Shown here one piece after another: positions 47,579 to 58,197 of a DNA stretch of 64,000 nt. The DNA comes from Cenococcum geophilum 1.58 (Eukaryota; Ascomycota; Dothideomycetes; Gloniales; Gloniaceae). The first letter of the stretch is position 1. Each line of letters begins with the position of its first letter. The stretch covers positions 558,001 to 622,000 of the forward strand of contig KV748214.1 of the NCBI GenBank assembly GCA_001692895.1, written 5' to 3'. The position numbers were made by a program, and so were the translations under genes. The notes beneath the pieces were generated by a model. The model searched no databases, was not told the origin of the DNA, and worked only from the letters and a program-made list of their open reading frames with translations.

Positions 47579-48309
47579 ATGAAGCTCACTTCGCTTCTTC
47601 TCCCGGTTGTTCTTACCATCACTGTCTCTGCCCGATCGTCATGGCTTAATGGAAATCAAGTCTCTGTGAAGGAGAACAGTGTGGAAGTGCCCGGCGAAAA
47701 CCCGCTTCTCTTTTGCTCAAATCCACCCACCGACATTCTGGAGATTGATTCCGTCGATTTATCACCTAATCCCCCGGAAGCGTAAGCTATTCCACTCCAT
47801 TTCTCTGTAAACCCTCCAGCCACACAGAAGCCGGATTGAGAAGTATCGTTGCTTCTGCGTCTACTGCTTCTGCTATGATTACCCACCGCATATATCCATC
47901 TTTGTTGTCATGTGCTAATTTGATACTCTCATACAGTGGTCAAACTCTCGATATCAAAGCAACGGGTGTGCTGAAGAAAACTGTCGAAAACGGCGCCAAG
48001 ATCCATTTGCAAGTCAAATACGGTCTCATCACGCTCATCAACCAGGAAACGGACCTATGTAATCAAGTCAAGAATGTAGATCTCGAGTGTCCACTCGAGA
48101 AGGGCCCGCTGGAGTTAACTAAGAGTGTGAACTTGCCCAGCCAGATCCCCTCAGTACGTCCAACATTATGTTTATCTCTAGAGTGGATGGGGAAGACAGA
48201 AAGGCTAATATCGCGTGTATAGGGGGAGTACCATGTTATGGCCGACGTTTTCACCAAGGATGGCGATAAGATCACTTGTCTCACTGCTGATGTTCACTTC
48301 GGCAAATAA
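47579..48309 (+). CDS. npc2: NPC2-like ML-domain phosphatidylglycerol/phosphatidylinositol transfer protein
   Basis: Three exons: 47579-47781, 47937-48153 and 48223-48309. The introns are 155 nt (GTAAGC...ACAG) and 69 nt (GTACGT...ATAG). The product is 168 residues, the normal size. The N-terminus MKLTSLLLPVVLTITVSA is a signal peptide. The ML domain follows, with VPGENPLLFC, ILEIDSVDLSPNPPEAG, LDIKATGVLK, LQVKYGLITLINQETDLC and ECPLEKG, ending GEYHVMADVFTKDGDKITCL. The cysteines expected for the disulfides are present. Proteins of this family bind sterols or phospholipids in the vacuole or secretory lumen. All splice junctions keep the frame and no lesion was seen. It converges on vma7. Confidence 0.92.
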
Positions 48310-48991
48310 AGAGATGGCGAGCTCATGTAGGGAGCTTACAATTGTTAGCATCGTTAAGGTATATGAGGATTAGGATATAGTAAGGCCTGTAAATTGAAGG
48401 AGAGAGTGAATTGCGAAGCTGTAGTACTGAGGACTTGAACTTCTAAGTTTGGATGATACGAGATAATGGCGAGATTGCCTTTTCATTATGTTGCATTTTT
48501 GAAGTTCCTTTGCTCTCGCTTGGGAATGGACTCCGATACCACTGTGTCTTTCAGTTCGGATTCTCTTCACACTTGTACTAGTGCGCATTCTAAAGAAACA
48601 AGGGTCTATTTCCAATGTCGTTATGTACGCGATTCGGTCTCTTCCGAATCATTATCGATGGAGCATATTAAAGATAAACGATCATTTTTACTCTTGGCTT
48701 TGGATATCTTGTTGATGCACCTTAAGGATGCTGTCTTACGACATAGCCTAAATCCTGATCCGTATACTTTACTGGCCGCAGCAGCCAGTCAATATATCCA
48801 CAATGTTTCTCTGATAATAACAGAGAAGGCCATTACAAGAGTATTCCACCACCCGGGCTCATATACTCCTACATTCAACACCCATACGACTACACAAACA
48901 TATGATTCATTTGGACGCAGTAAATGAATGTTCTTGGACATTATGGAGTTATTGATTGCTGAAAGACAAGCTGCAAGGAGAATAAGGTAAT
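48310..48991. other. Convergent intergenic region between npc2 and vma7
   Basis: An open frame of 153 codons (48466-48927, plus) spans much of it but shows no recognised motif and could be chance. It probably includes the 3' UTRs of both genes. Confidence 0.4.
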
Positions 48992-49583
48992 CTATTCTCC
49001 GAACAACCGCCTGACGCGCTTCAGTACACTGTCTTTCTCTGGGTCGTAAGGATGGTCTTTAGAAGGTATCTCGAGTAAAGAAGGAAAGGCAGCTGTGTAG
49101 GTGTCTACGCGGTGACGTATACGGTCTGCGATCTGGAAATCACGTTGTGTTAGCGGGGTTGTTTTACTGTTTCTATAGCAGAATAGAGAAGTTGATACGG
49201 AGAAAGAACAGAAGCAATCTGAAAGCATTGATAATGGCATATCTTACGTGTTGGTTTATAAGAAGAATGGCAATGTCTTTCCGCTCATTCGTAAAGCGGT
49301 CAAATGCAGCTTCAATGGCCGAGTTCTCGGTCTTAGCGTCGACAACGAGGAAGTTTTTCTGCGAGTCTGGGGGTTGCGTAACATGCTAAATCAATTTTTA
49401 GCTAAGACATGGAGTATGGAAGGGTTTAAGCTTACACCAACGCCTGCTAGAAGTAGACCTGTTACCGAGTCCTGAGATATAAGTTAGTATGGCTGGGAAG
49501 AGAGCTAGAAAGTGAGGCTCCACTTCATCCCCAATGACTGCAAGAAACTGCCTATCCTTGTATGCGGAAGTTGGAGCTGCCAT
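48992..49583 (-). CDS. vma7: V-type proton ATPase subunit F
   Basis: Four exons on the minus strand: 49583-49524, 49471-49436, 49385-49248 and 49132-48992. The introns are 52, 50 and 115 nt (GTGGAG..CAG, GTAAGC..TAG, GTAAGA..CAG). The product is 124 residues, as in other fungi. Landmarks are [80 protein letters not shown] and the terminal [11 protein letters not shown]. Subunit F is part of the central rotor stalk of the V1 sector, coupling ATP hydrolysis to proton pumping into the vacuole. The first donor GTGGAG is weaker than usual. A 280-bp spacer separates its start from the divergent nur1. Confidence 0.95.
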
Positions 49584-49863
49584 GCTTTCTGGTGGTGAAG
49601 CTGGTGTCGCAAAGAGGTCAAGCTATCGCGGGATGATACGCTGCGTATCCGGAACAACTATTAGCCGTTCTGAGACATTTCAAAGTACATTGTTTACAAA
49701 CGTCGTGATCACTCCATTTTCACTAACAGAAATGAAGTGAACGCTATTTCTTACGTTTTGTAGGTGCGTGTGATCATTTCATGGAGAACTTTTATATATC
49801 CACTTCTTGATTCTCTTCGACGTGTTTTCGCCTCCTGCAACCTCACCACCAAACACCGCTCTA
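49584..49863. promoter_or_regulatory. Shared divergent promoter of vma7 and nur1
   Basis: 280 bp between two opposite start codons. It must hold both 5' UTRs and promoters. No clear TATA box was seen. Confidence 0.5.
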
Positions 49864-51362
49864 ATGCCCCGCCTCATACGCCGTGCGCCGCTTTCTGAGC
49901 GTATCAAGGCGTATTTGAATCCGTGGGATTTTCTATTATGGGTCTCGGAGGAGCTTAATGGCAACGGCTGGGATGACTTTCAGAGAGCATGGGCTATACC
50001 GATCGGTGTAGGAGTGAACCTGGTATTCATCATTGCGAAAGCGAACACAGGAGTATCAAGAAGTTCCGGAGATGATGATGTTTTTGGAGACTATGGAAGC
50101 AGAAGAGGGAGTGGTTGGCTATTATGGCTTGTAGGTGTTCCTTTGCATTTGTTTCATTTCATGAATTTGGAAGTCTGCTAACAGCGACTCTTTCACCCTA
50201 AATTGCAAATGCTGACTCTTGCAACATTTAGTCGATGTTTATCGTCCACTCTCTTACATTAATTTCTCTCTCCAATGCTTTCTATACATTCTACCGTCGG
50301 CGTCATTACCGTTTATTCGAGCAATCCATCGATGCACCTCCTTCCACTCCTTCGGCCCACCGTGTCCGCGTCGATTCGTCACCCATATCATCTTCGCCTC
50401 TACGGCTTCTTTCTAGCATAATAGCATCAACAAATGCTGAATCTCGAGCTCACCCGGACGCTGCAAGGGATGTTTGGGAGCTGGCAGTGTGGGATCCAAG
50501 CCCGCTATGTCTTCAGTTGTTCTGCCTTTTCAGTCCAGGCCACGTCCTCGTATACTGGCTTTTCCTGCCCGTCACATCACTAGACCCACGGCCTAGTGTG
50601 ACGGTCGTAATTACAATGATTCTAGCAGCTTTGCTCTCTGTGCAGTTGAGCTTGCTTCAAGCGTCGTTTTCCCAACAGTCGAGGGATTCTGCTCGTATAC
50701 ACAAGGAGGTATTGCACGAATACGACACAAAATTCGTGCATCCGTCCCTACAAAAACCTGTTCGCAACGTCGGGACCCAGACGCCACCCTCAAATCGACG
50801 CGATTCTGGCGCAATCGCTACCGAAGTCGACACATATACTCCAACTACTATAATCAACCGCGGTTTTCGCACAAACCCTAATCCAAGCTATGCTCCGCAA
50901 TATGATCCTGACAATCTCCTTTCGAAACAGAATCTACACCTTCCACGATCTTCTATAACCCCGTCACTCGGAACTCCTGCAAACGGCTATTTTCCACCTG
51001 TATCCGCAGCTACATCTACAGTGGGTGACTCTTCTCCCATCCGTCCCTCGAGGACCCCGACAGCTATCCGTCAGCCTCAGTTCCGGCCTTCCGGAGTTGG
51101 GAGTGGAGACGGAGGCAGTTTGGGTGTTTATTCACATGCCGCCTCACCCCTGCGTAAAGCTGCATCAACGAATTTCCTTCGTGAGGATGGTAATGGAGAA
51201 AGAAGGCGAGAGGGCACTCCTTCCAAGAGAGAAGGAAGTCCTCTGAAACGTATGAGTACACCTGGTGGATTTGGGGAGGGTAGAGGATCAGCAGTAGCGC
51301 CTGAAATGTTCGCGCAGTACAGAGGACTTGGAATTGGGAGGAGAGAAAGTGGGAAGTTCTGA
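49864..51362 (+). CDS. nur1: Nur1/Mug154-type nuclear rim protein (DUF2418)
   Basis: Exons 49864-50130 and 50232-51362, with an intron of 101 nt (GTAGGT...TTAG) that joins in phase. The product is about 465 residues. The first ATG in the region giving the usual start is MPRLIRRAPLSERIKAYLNP. DFLLWVSEELNGNGWD leads to a hydrophobic segment, then a second membrane segment spans the splice (GSGWLLWL then SMFIVHSLTLISLSNAFYT). STPSAHRVRVDSSPISSSPL, ESRAHPDAARDVWELAVWDP, LFCLFSPGHVLVYW and a further membrane pair follow, then SFSQQ and KEVLHEYDTKFVHPSLQKP. The tail is Ser/Pro-rich and basic, likely unstructured. In yeasts Nur1 anchors silent chromatin and rDNA to the inner nuclear membrane. Intact. 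Confidence 0.9.
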
Positions 51363-52078
51363 GTGCGTGTTATAGGCCTCTTAGAGGAGGCGTTCTGGTC
51401 CTGGTGGATCGGCGGTATGGCATATTTGCGGAGTTCTTTGTGCATTGCTTCAGATGTGATTATAGATATTTATCTAGTTGAGGGAAACACGGCATGGGAC
51501 ACTGCGTCCTTGTATTAATACCTACTCTCTAAATTGCCCACCCATACACCTTTATATATCTTTGAAAGGATGAACCCCAATTCCTCAACTAGATATTTGC
51601 AGTTCCAAGATTCCCATGAATTAGGCCACTACTAGAAGTTCTTAAGTTTCATCTTACAGCTATGTGCACGACCAGCGTCACCCCCCTTAGGCAAAAGTGA
51701 TTTCGCCTGATTGCCACTAACTGTTCATAGCAATTGTAGCAAACGCCCATGCTTGGCTAAGAACTTCAAGCTGTTCGCGCCCCAGTTAAATATCGTGAGG
51801 TTCCACCTGTACGATATTACCAAATCCCATCGACTGGATCTCTGCAGAAACAGTATTGTTTTAGCGACGGCATGGGCGAAAAAGGGGGAGAAGAGGAAGT
51901 TCTGAATTACTTTCAATTCAATTCCCCCAGCCAATTAGAATAATTCCCTAGGGCAACCAAAATAGTACAGCTATTGGTGATTGGTGGCGATTAAGCGAGC
52001 CCGCGTACCGTAACGGAATTAAATGGGGAGATTTGCACGGGATGCCAGGGTTCACACTAGAGTCAAAATAAGCGTAAG
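51363..52078. other. Intergenic region downstream of nur1
   Basis: No gene supported. Short frames on both strands near 51711-51934 overlap each other and look accidental. Confidence 0.5.
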
Positions 52079-52303
52079 TCACGGGAATGTCTCAGGTTCA
52101 CATACCCGTGCCTTGCGCTTTCCACAGTTGGAGCAGGCTCCGACGACCCGCATGAGTGCTGCAGTTTTCCTTTGATCAGGAGTGAGCGTACGAGTTCGCC
52201 AACGTTGACCTAATACACTCGATCTTTTACTCCTTAAAATCCTTGGTCGATCTGCAATAGCGCTAAGACGAGCCCTGTTTCGGGCTTGCTCACCCTTAGT
52301 CAT
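52079..52303 (-). CDS. Small ORF with a C-x2-C zinc-cluster-like end
   Basis: From the first ATG (52303) 74 codons. The readable part RTLTPDQRKTAALMRVVGAC followed by SNCGKRKARVCEP resembles a short fungal module in which 'R..GAC..CR.RK.RC' ends a basic domain. Only the first half of a zinc-cluster is present and the ORF stops just after. It may be a remnant or an exon of a longer gene. A diverged echo of the sequence just upstream of it (near 52296-52330) occurs at about 54665-54712, hinting at a local duplication. Confidence 0.35.
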   Translation of the reverse strand: MTKGEQARNRARLSAIADRPRILRSKRSSVLGQRWRTRTLTPDQRKTAALMRVVGACSNCGKRKARVCEPETFP

Positions 52304-52686
52304 ATCCTCGGAGATTGTGTATTTTATACACAATACTGGCTCTGTCTCCTTGAATATCCCGACAGCGCCTGTTTCGTAAGTTCCGCTTAGAAGATTCTGG
52401 CGGATGGATATTTCAGGTGGGCTTTTGACTATTGTAGTGGACTCTTTGGCTGTTCCCGCTTGATTAGCATCCTAAGAACTTGCAGTTTATCCAAGTATTC
52501 TTTAAAAGCATTAAACTTAGAGAACAATCTTCGACCCCTCTCCGTAAATGGATCAAAAATAATTCGCCAACTTTGATTGACCAGAGATAGACGATATTTA
52601 ATGACTGTGCTTTCTCCAAAACTTATTCGAAATTGAGGAGTGTTAAGGGAGAAATTACTTATTTGATTGATGCCTCCAGGGGCTTG
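52304..52686. other. Intergenic, no feature recognised
   Basis: AT-rich, with no frame of note on either strand. Confidence 0.5.
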
Positions 52687-53838
52687 TCAAGGTTGAGGTG
52701 TGCCTATAGATCCAAAGGCACCCATGGCCTGGTTCGCGTTGAGGTTGTTGCTCGTAGAAACAACAAGCTGCCCTCGGTCTTGCACTCGTGAAGCTTCCGC
52801 TTGCTGCAAGGCAAGTTGAGCATAGTTAAAGTCCTGATTGCCATCCACAGTACCTTGACGTTGTGGCGAGGCAACGGGGGCCTCGTGCTGTCGCTTCCAG
52901 TAGTCGTTCAGATATCGCTCTCGGCTTGATCTCTGTGCCCCGAGGGCCTTGTTGAATTCAGCAGTCTGTGCTGCTTGATTGAGAATTTCCGACGAAATGC
53001 TTCGCTCTATCGATGAGGCTAGAGTTCGTTCATCTTTTAGGTTTTTGTGTAACTTGGTAGTGTAGGTATCTCCGTTTTGCGATTCGACCTGTGCGACCTT
53101 GGAAGCTGGGATGTCGGTCCTTATTGAATCTAACAGTGCTCGTGGACTTTGTGGTTTTACTTTATTTTTGATTAAGCTTGCTAAAGAATGCTTCTGGAAG
53201 TCGTCGTTCTTAGATCTTTTCCCATAATTGAGCAGTACTCTAGCATCTTTATACGAACGGTTACCCAAGACTTAAGCTAGGCCGGTAATGTCAATACGAC
53301 GATTCTTTCTCTTGTGCTTATCTCTTGCTAAGGCAAACCCAACGTCCACCTCTAAAGTTCTTTTGCGCTGCAACCGGCGCTGAGAAATGGATGGTAAAAC
53401 ATCTAAACGAGTACGAACTATTGCGGAAAAGCTAGATTCGGCTTTTTGTGCTTTTCGAACCGGATTAAATGACTCTAGGGCTGCATCGGCATCCTTTACA
53501 TTATATGCATTAGAAGAGCTTCTTCTGGGAAGGGGTTTCTGAGCAACATTTCGCGCTACGGCTAGGTACCACATGGTCAAGTAGTTTTGGTAGCCTCTAA
53601 ATCGGCTAGGTGGTCTTTGGTACCTGTCGAACCAAATTCCGCGGCCTTGAACACTTGTAGATCGTAAATACTCGTGAATGGAGCGGCGGTCACCGTATTG
53701 CGGGTATGGATTGTGAAACAAACACCTCCCTTGGGTGATATAGGGCGGTACTAAAGCGCATGAGATTGTTTGATAGCGGTGACGAGGTGAGTTGTGTTGG
53801 AATTGCGACACAGCCCCCGGGGACTGACTGCACATCAT
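52687..53838 (-). pseudogene. Unrecognised protein of about 383 residues with a single in-frame TAA
   Basis: Minus strand, ATG at 53838. A first block of 188 codons (ending RRIDITGLA) is followed by TAA at 53274-53272, and the same frame then stays open for another 194 codons to 52687. Composition on both sides is alike: basic, Gln/Ser-rich, with RRLQRKRTLEVDVGFALARD before and KNDDFQKHSLASLIKNKVKP after the stop. No intron of reasonable size removes the TAA. CAA to TAA is a CpA-to-TpA change, the context preferred by RIP, so one recent stop in a formerly intact gene is a reasonable reading. Two adjacent genes or read-through are alternatives. I do not recognise the family. Confidence 0.5.
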
Positions 53839-54178
53839 GTCGTGGTGTGCCCCTCGCTTAGGTACTGATAATTAGCAAGGTATTCTGGTACGATTCAGAA
53901 TAACTATTGAGACCTTTTAAGTATTTTTAACCCTTCATCGCTCTATCCAATTGCTGTAGAATGCTTGGGAGAAGGACAACATAGAATATAATCCTTGAAT
54001 GAAATATCAAAGGTTTTAAGGTCACTCGCATCATATATATCATTAATACTGGAACATATCCAAGATGTCAGGAATCCGTTTTAATCCGACCGTCGACGAA
54101 GAACTGGCCATATTGGAATCGAGTAATTAAATAGAATTATCCTAAATCTCTGACCCCCAGCCATAGTTGTCGTTTGAT
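53839..54178. other. Intergenic, no feature recognised
   Basis: AT-rich. The phrase CTGGCCATATTGGAATCGAG near 54102 recurs in altered form near 54813, another sign of an old local duplication. Confidence 0.4.
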
Positions 54179-54541
54179 TTACCATATATTTATTCTAAAG
54201 AACCGTGTTTCTCGCGGCTTTCTAGGAACTGTAGAAAGACGATCTAACTCAGGGTGTTCTTTCCGCTCGTGATTCAGCTTCGCGTCGTTCCTCCTAAACG
54301 TCTTTCCACATCCTTGCTTGGAACAAGGGTACTCTTGAGCAGAACTACTGGGAGCTCCATGTTTAGTTCTTATATGTCGAGACATGTTGCCTTTCCTGGA
54401 GCTCCCTGTAAACTCTCGGTTACAGCGGGGGTACGGGCACGGGCAGCGCTCACGGAAGGCTTGAGACGGGGATGCACCATTGCGTATTGCGGGAGGCTGC
54501 CGTGCATCCCGTGTTGGCGGAGAAGACGATGGAGTGCTCAC
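54179..54541 (-). CDS. C2H2 zinc-finger protein, partial or small
   Basis: An open frame of 120 codons on the minus strand with two zinc fingers. The first is CPYPRCNREFTGSSRKGN followed by MSRHIRTKHG; the second is CSKQGCGKTFRRNDAKLN followed by HERKEH. Both keep their two Cys and two His. A Ser/Pro-rich N-terminus precedes them and the protein ends soon after the second finger. The frame has no ATG before the first finger (it opens at a GTG), so the true start is probably in an upstream exon within 54545-55000, or the gene is truncated. The TF-like domain suggests DNA binding; the target is unknown. Confidence 0.65.
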   Translation of the reverse strand: MSTPSSSPPTRDARQPPAIRNGASPSQAFRERCPCPYPRCNREFTGSSRKGNMSRHIRTKHGAPSSSAQEYPCSKQGCGKTFRRNDAKLNHERKEHPELDRLSTVPRKPRETRFFRINIW

Positions 54542-55193
54542 AGTGAGATGCCTTGTAAGTATACTAAGTCATGAGCTATGCCAACTTTTACTTAGTAGGA
54601 ACCACTCACTGCTGGTTAGGTAGCATAAGAGGTCGATCTTGAACAGTGCAAAGGCGGGACTTCATGTAAATCCCCTCATCTTTTGTCATATCTTGCGAGA
54701 TCGTATATGTGATGCACAATTTGGAAGACTGGGGAGATTTTGTGTGCTCTAAACGCATCGAAACGAACTGAAGGCTTCGAATAATATCGTAATCGTTTTA
54801 AAACGCGTTATTTTTGGCCATACTGGAACTCCTAGTGGAAATCAGGCGAATCATATGTGAGCGAAATTAACTTTTGTCAAAGGGTGTGGATGGTCAAGGT
54901 GAAATCCGTCTAATGATCGATATATGTCAGGTGTTCTGGCCTAAGCCATCAAGGCCGCGCGGAACCGGGTGACTGACGTCCGATGCGAAGCTTACAACGC
55001 ATTCACACTCAACAACCCGACAGTTAGGAAAGCCAAATCGCCGCCTAATCGTATAGGATTTCCACTTCCATCAATGGATCTAACGGCATAGAGTTATTCG
55101 GGGGTATTCACACTAATAAGTTGCCAGGCCCAAGAGAATGCGGAGCTGCGCCACAAGAAACCCGCACCGGTTCAAGGCAGACTCGCCCAAACC
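54542..55193. other. Divergent intergenic region between the zinc-finger ORF and the RBR gene
   Basis: No complete gene seen. It may hold a 5' exon of the zinc-finger gene. An echo of the 52296-52330 region lies at about 54665-54712. Confidence 0.45.
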
Positions 55194-57218
55194 ATGACCT
55201 CCGTCTTCATGACAATCCCATGGCGGGCAAAAGAACGACCTCGGCGATCTATAACACCGGATGGTACTCCTTCAAGCAATCGAAGTCCAAATGAATCTCG
55301 ACAGAATTTAGAAACACTTGTCCCCGATCCTGAAGAACCCAACCTCCGAGATCTCAATGAGGATCTCAAAGCCCTGACGGATCTCTTCCCCGACATACAG
55401 GTGGAAGTCTTTCGAGAGATGCTCAGTTTTTTTGACGGGGAGAGTAGGCTACAAGTCATCACCGAAAGCCTTCTGAAACACGGTAACAAGTGGGTACGAG
55501 GACGATATAGGATGCCACAGGAGCGACGGCATCACGAAATGGAGCACACGTACAAATACAAGGCTGGAAGGAAGGATGACTCTCGAGGAGCTCCACTAGC
55601 TCTGGAGGACAGGTTCAGAACCGAAGTCTACAAGAATGCTGTCAAAACTGCGTTATATCAGGAGTTTAAGGGCCTTAGCCACTCGACCATCCGAGCAGTT
55701 CTAGCGGAATATAACTATTCCTACACACAGGCCAGACCCACGCTACTGGCTCTAGTATCAAAATCATGGAGGTTCTCCATCACTACCTTTCTAATGAGGC
55801 GAAAGCCTCCATCCCCGGAAAATCATCCGCTTGTCACATGGCGGACTCTGGACCATAAAACTGGGGCTCCTCCTATACCAATACTTGCTTGCACCAAGAG
55901 CGCAGAGCTTGACAAGGAGCTCTTTGACACGTTGATCCTACCTGTCCTCAACAAGCAAAAGGCTGACCAAACCAGCAAGGACCGAGAGCTCGCTATTGAA
56001 CTTAACGAAGCTCAGGCGGAGGAAGCTGGAGAGCTGTATGACTGCGAATGCTGCTTTACACCTAACACCATGGAACAAATTTCCACCTGCGACGAAGACG
56101 GCCACTACATCTGCTTCCGGTGCATCAGACACTCTATCAACGCTGCTCTCTACGGTCAAGGCTGGGCTCGCAACATCAACTCCGAGCGCTGCACACTCCG
56201 CTGCATTGCCCCCGTTACAGATGGCCTGACGGACTGTCGGGGCTGCATTTCGTCTGAATTCATCAAAAGAGCACTATCAGAAGACAAAGACGGCGAGGAC
56301 AGTTGGCGCCGACTTGAAGAGCGCGCCGCATCTGAAACGCTTCTCAAATGCCAGCTACCATTGATCAAATGCCCATTCTGCACATATGCCGAAATAGATG
56401 AAATCCGCCTTCCAAACGCACGACTAGCCTGGCGACTGAAGAACCGCCCTGTCATTGCCCTCTCCGCTTTCTCCATGCATCATATCCTGTATATGGAGAT
56501 GCTACGCGTGCTATTCCGTTTCCTAGTCCTTTTACTTTTCTTGTTTCTCACAATTAACTATCTCCTCCCCCATCCAATCCCAGTATTCGCACCATTCGAG
56601 GCCTCCATGGCCCGTCTTGCCCGAAAGCGACGCGGTCTGAAATTCATTTGCCAGTCTCCTCTCTGCGGAAGAAGTTCCTGTCTCTCGTGTAACACCGAAT
56701 GGCACGACATCCACATATGCCACGAGTCAGCGCGTACCGCTCTCCGCGTGGCCGTCGAGCGAGCCATGGCAGACGCTATTAAACGCACCTGTCCGGCCTG
56801 CAACCTCAGTTTCGTCAAATCCTCAGGCTGTAATAAGCTGACGTGCGTGTGCGGCTACCAAATGTGCTATGTGTGTCGCGTTGAGATCGGGAAAGAGAGT
56901 TATGCGCATTTCTGTCAGCATTTTAGACAAGATCCCGGGAATGCGTGCACGGAATGTGAGAAGTGCGATCTGTATCGGACAGAGAACGACGACGTGGTTA
57001 TTCGGCGGGCGGCGGAGAAAGCTGAGAGGGAATGGCGAGAAGAAGAGGGTTTGAGTATCGATGCCACAAATGGCGAAGTTAATGGGAACGGAGATAATAC
57101 TTCTAAGTTAGGGGTCCTAGCTGACAAGGTGAGTCTGGATATGGGCGGGCGCGGCATATGGGATAGGAAGACTTGGGAAAACTGGCTGGATTGGGTGCTA
57201 GATACCATTATTGCTTAG
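55194..57218 (+). CDS. RBR (RING-IBR-RING) E3 ubiquitin ligase with an N-terminal CUE-like segment
   Basis: A single-exon protein of 674 residues. Residues 55-98 (LTDLFPDIQVEVFREML...) look like a CUE domain, a ubiquitin-binding helix bundle, and 150-190 may be a second one. RING1 spans about 284-352 (CECC, CFRC, CRGC). A cysteine-poor IBR-like region starts near 376 (CPFC) and continues at 485-505 (ICQSPLCGRSSCLSCN). RING2 begins CPAC at 533-536 and has the expected catalytic cysteine in SSGCNKLTC at residue 546, then CGYQMCYVC. The enzyme would take ubiquitin from an E2 onto Cys546 and pass it to a target. Unusual: a strongly hydrophobic stretch at 436-458 (LRVLFRFLVLLLFLFLTINY) interrupts the IBR region, which could be a membrane anchor or an unspliced intron-like insertion. 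Intact frame. Confidence 0.9.
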   Translation: MTSVFMTIPWRAKERPRRSITPDGTPSSNRSPNESRQNLETLVPDPEEPNLRDLNEDLKALTDLFPDIQVEVFREMLSFFDGESRLQVITESLLKHGNKWVRGRYRMPQERRHHEMEHTYKYKAGRKDDSRGAPLALEDRFRTEVYKNAVKTALYQEFKGLSHSTIRAVLAEYNYSYTQARPTLLALVSKSWRFSITTFLMRRKPPSPENHPLVTWRTLDHKTGAPPIPILACTKSAELDKELFDTLILPVLNKQKADQTSKDRELAIELNEAQAEEAGELYDCECCFTPNTMEQISTCDEDGHYICFRCIRHSINAALYGQGWARNINSERCTLRCIAPVTDGLTDCRGCISSEFIKRALSEDKDGEDSWRRLEERAASETLLKCQLPLIKCPFCTYAEIDEIRLPNARLAWRLKNRPVIALSAFSMHHILYMEMLRVLFRFLVLLLFLFLTINYLLPHPIPVFAPFEASMARLARKRRGLKFICQSPLCGRSSCLSCNTEWHDIHICHESARTALRVAVERAMADAIKRTCPACNLSFVKSSGCNKLTCVCGYQMCYVCRVEIGKESYAHFCQHFRQDPGNACTECEKCDLYRTENDDVVIRRAAEKAEREWREEEGLSIDATNGEVNGNGDNTSKLGVLADKVSLDMGGRGIWDRKTWENWLDWVLDTIIA

Positions 57219-57748
57219 ACTGACTGCATAGTGGTGTGGAACGGGCGTTATGGATCGGCATCGTTATACCCTATATTTCTATTCAATCTTTCTACTCATG
57301 CAATAGGTTTTCTTAGGGCGAACATAAAAGGCAAAAGCATCGTAAAATCTCATGTAGGTTGAAAAAAGTGTAGTCAAAGAAAAACTCTGCATTTTCAAAA
57401 CACAAAGGGCATCAAGACACCCACTGATCGTATTCTTCTACTCCAGGCTGTTGCACGCATGATTGATTATTAGAGCCGTGACAGTCGTGATGTCATTGAA
57501 GGGTTCCCTGAGGCTTTATCGATTCAGCCACCTTCCACCGTGCACTGCTACACTACCTAGGTAGTTAATTGCTACCATGCTCAGCATATAGGGAAACGGG
57601 CTAGACCAGGTAACTACAAACACAGAGGTCCCAGATTTATGGTAACTTTGCCCTCTCTTCAAACGTTATCCTTAAAATCCAAAGGACTAACAAAGCATCT
57701 GCCGCCACCAAAATAGTACTCCAATCAAGACCTACACTTCATTTCAAA
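57219..57748. other. Intergenic, no feature recognised
   Basis: No supported gene between the RBR stop and the DUF1772 start. CTACCTAGGTAGTTAATTG near 57552 is a short palindrome-containing stretch. Confidence 0.5.
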
Positions 57749-58197
57749 ATGTCATATCCAATCTCACAAGCTGTCGCCGTGACTAGCATCACATTTTCCT
57801 TTATTCTCGTTGGTATAATTACTGCCATTTCTCCACATTCCAAAAACACTTCTAAGAGATATAAGAAACGCCATCACTTAGTCCCTTATGATAGTCCCAG
57901 CTTTGCTGTCGACTTCCCTCAACCTTCTTCGCCTAAGCATTTAGCTCGCACAAGGCTTCTTGGGCGGCAATGGCCTCACTGCTGGACCGTTGGAAACAGA
58001 TTCTTCCGCCCTATTAGCACTCTGGGGGCATTAGGATACAGGTTCGTGACCTGGGTAACCTACCGTGGAGACCCCATGCCAAAGGAGACTGGAGGCTGTA
58101 TGCGGTGGCCACAGCTATGCATGTTATCACGATTGTACACTCGGCTGTCAACATGCAGTCGATAAATAACCAGCACCGTTTTCATCCGCATCGATAG
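57749..58197 (+). pseudogene. DUF1772 (anthrone-oxygenase-like) membrane protein, frameshifted
   Basis: ATG at 57749 opens a frame with a membrane segment (ISQAVAVTSITFSFILVGII), PSSPKHLART, the family-typical WTVGNRFFRPISTLGALGYR and VTWVTYRGD. Just after position 58075 the family sequence continues in another frame as DWRLYAVATAMHVITIVHSA followed by VNMQ, a strong match to the conserved WR.YA...LH...I.HS..NMQ of DUF1772. The tail is lost soon after. DUF1772 includes small membrane proteins, some of which act as anthrone oxygenases in polyketide pathways. One shift near 58075 and a degraded tail suggest a recent pseudogene, though a missed small intron is possible. Confidence 0.6.

Noticed and set aside
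48466-48927. 153-codon open frame between npc2 and vma7
   Set aside because: It lies in the convergent 3' region of two solid genes and shows no motif. Kept only as a note.
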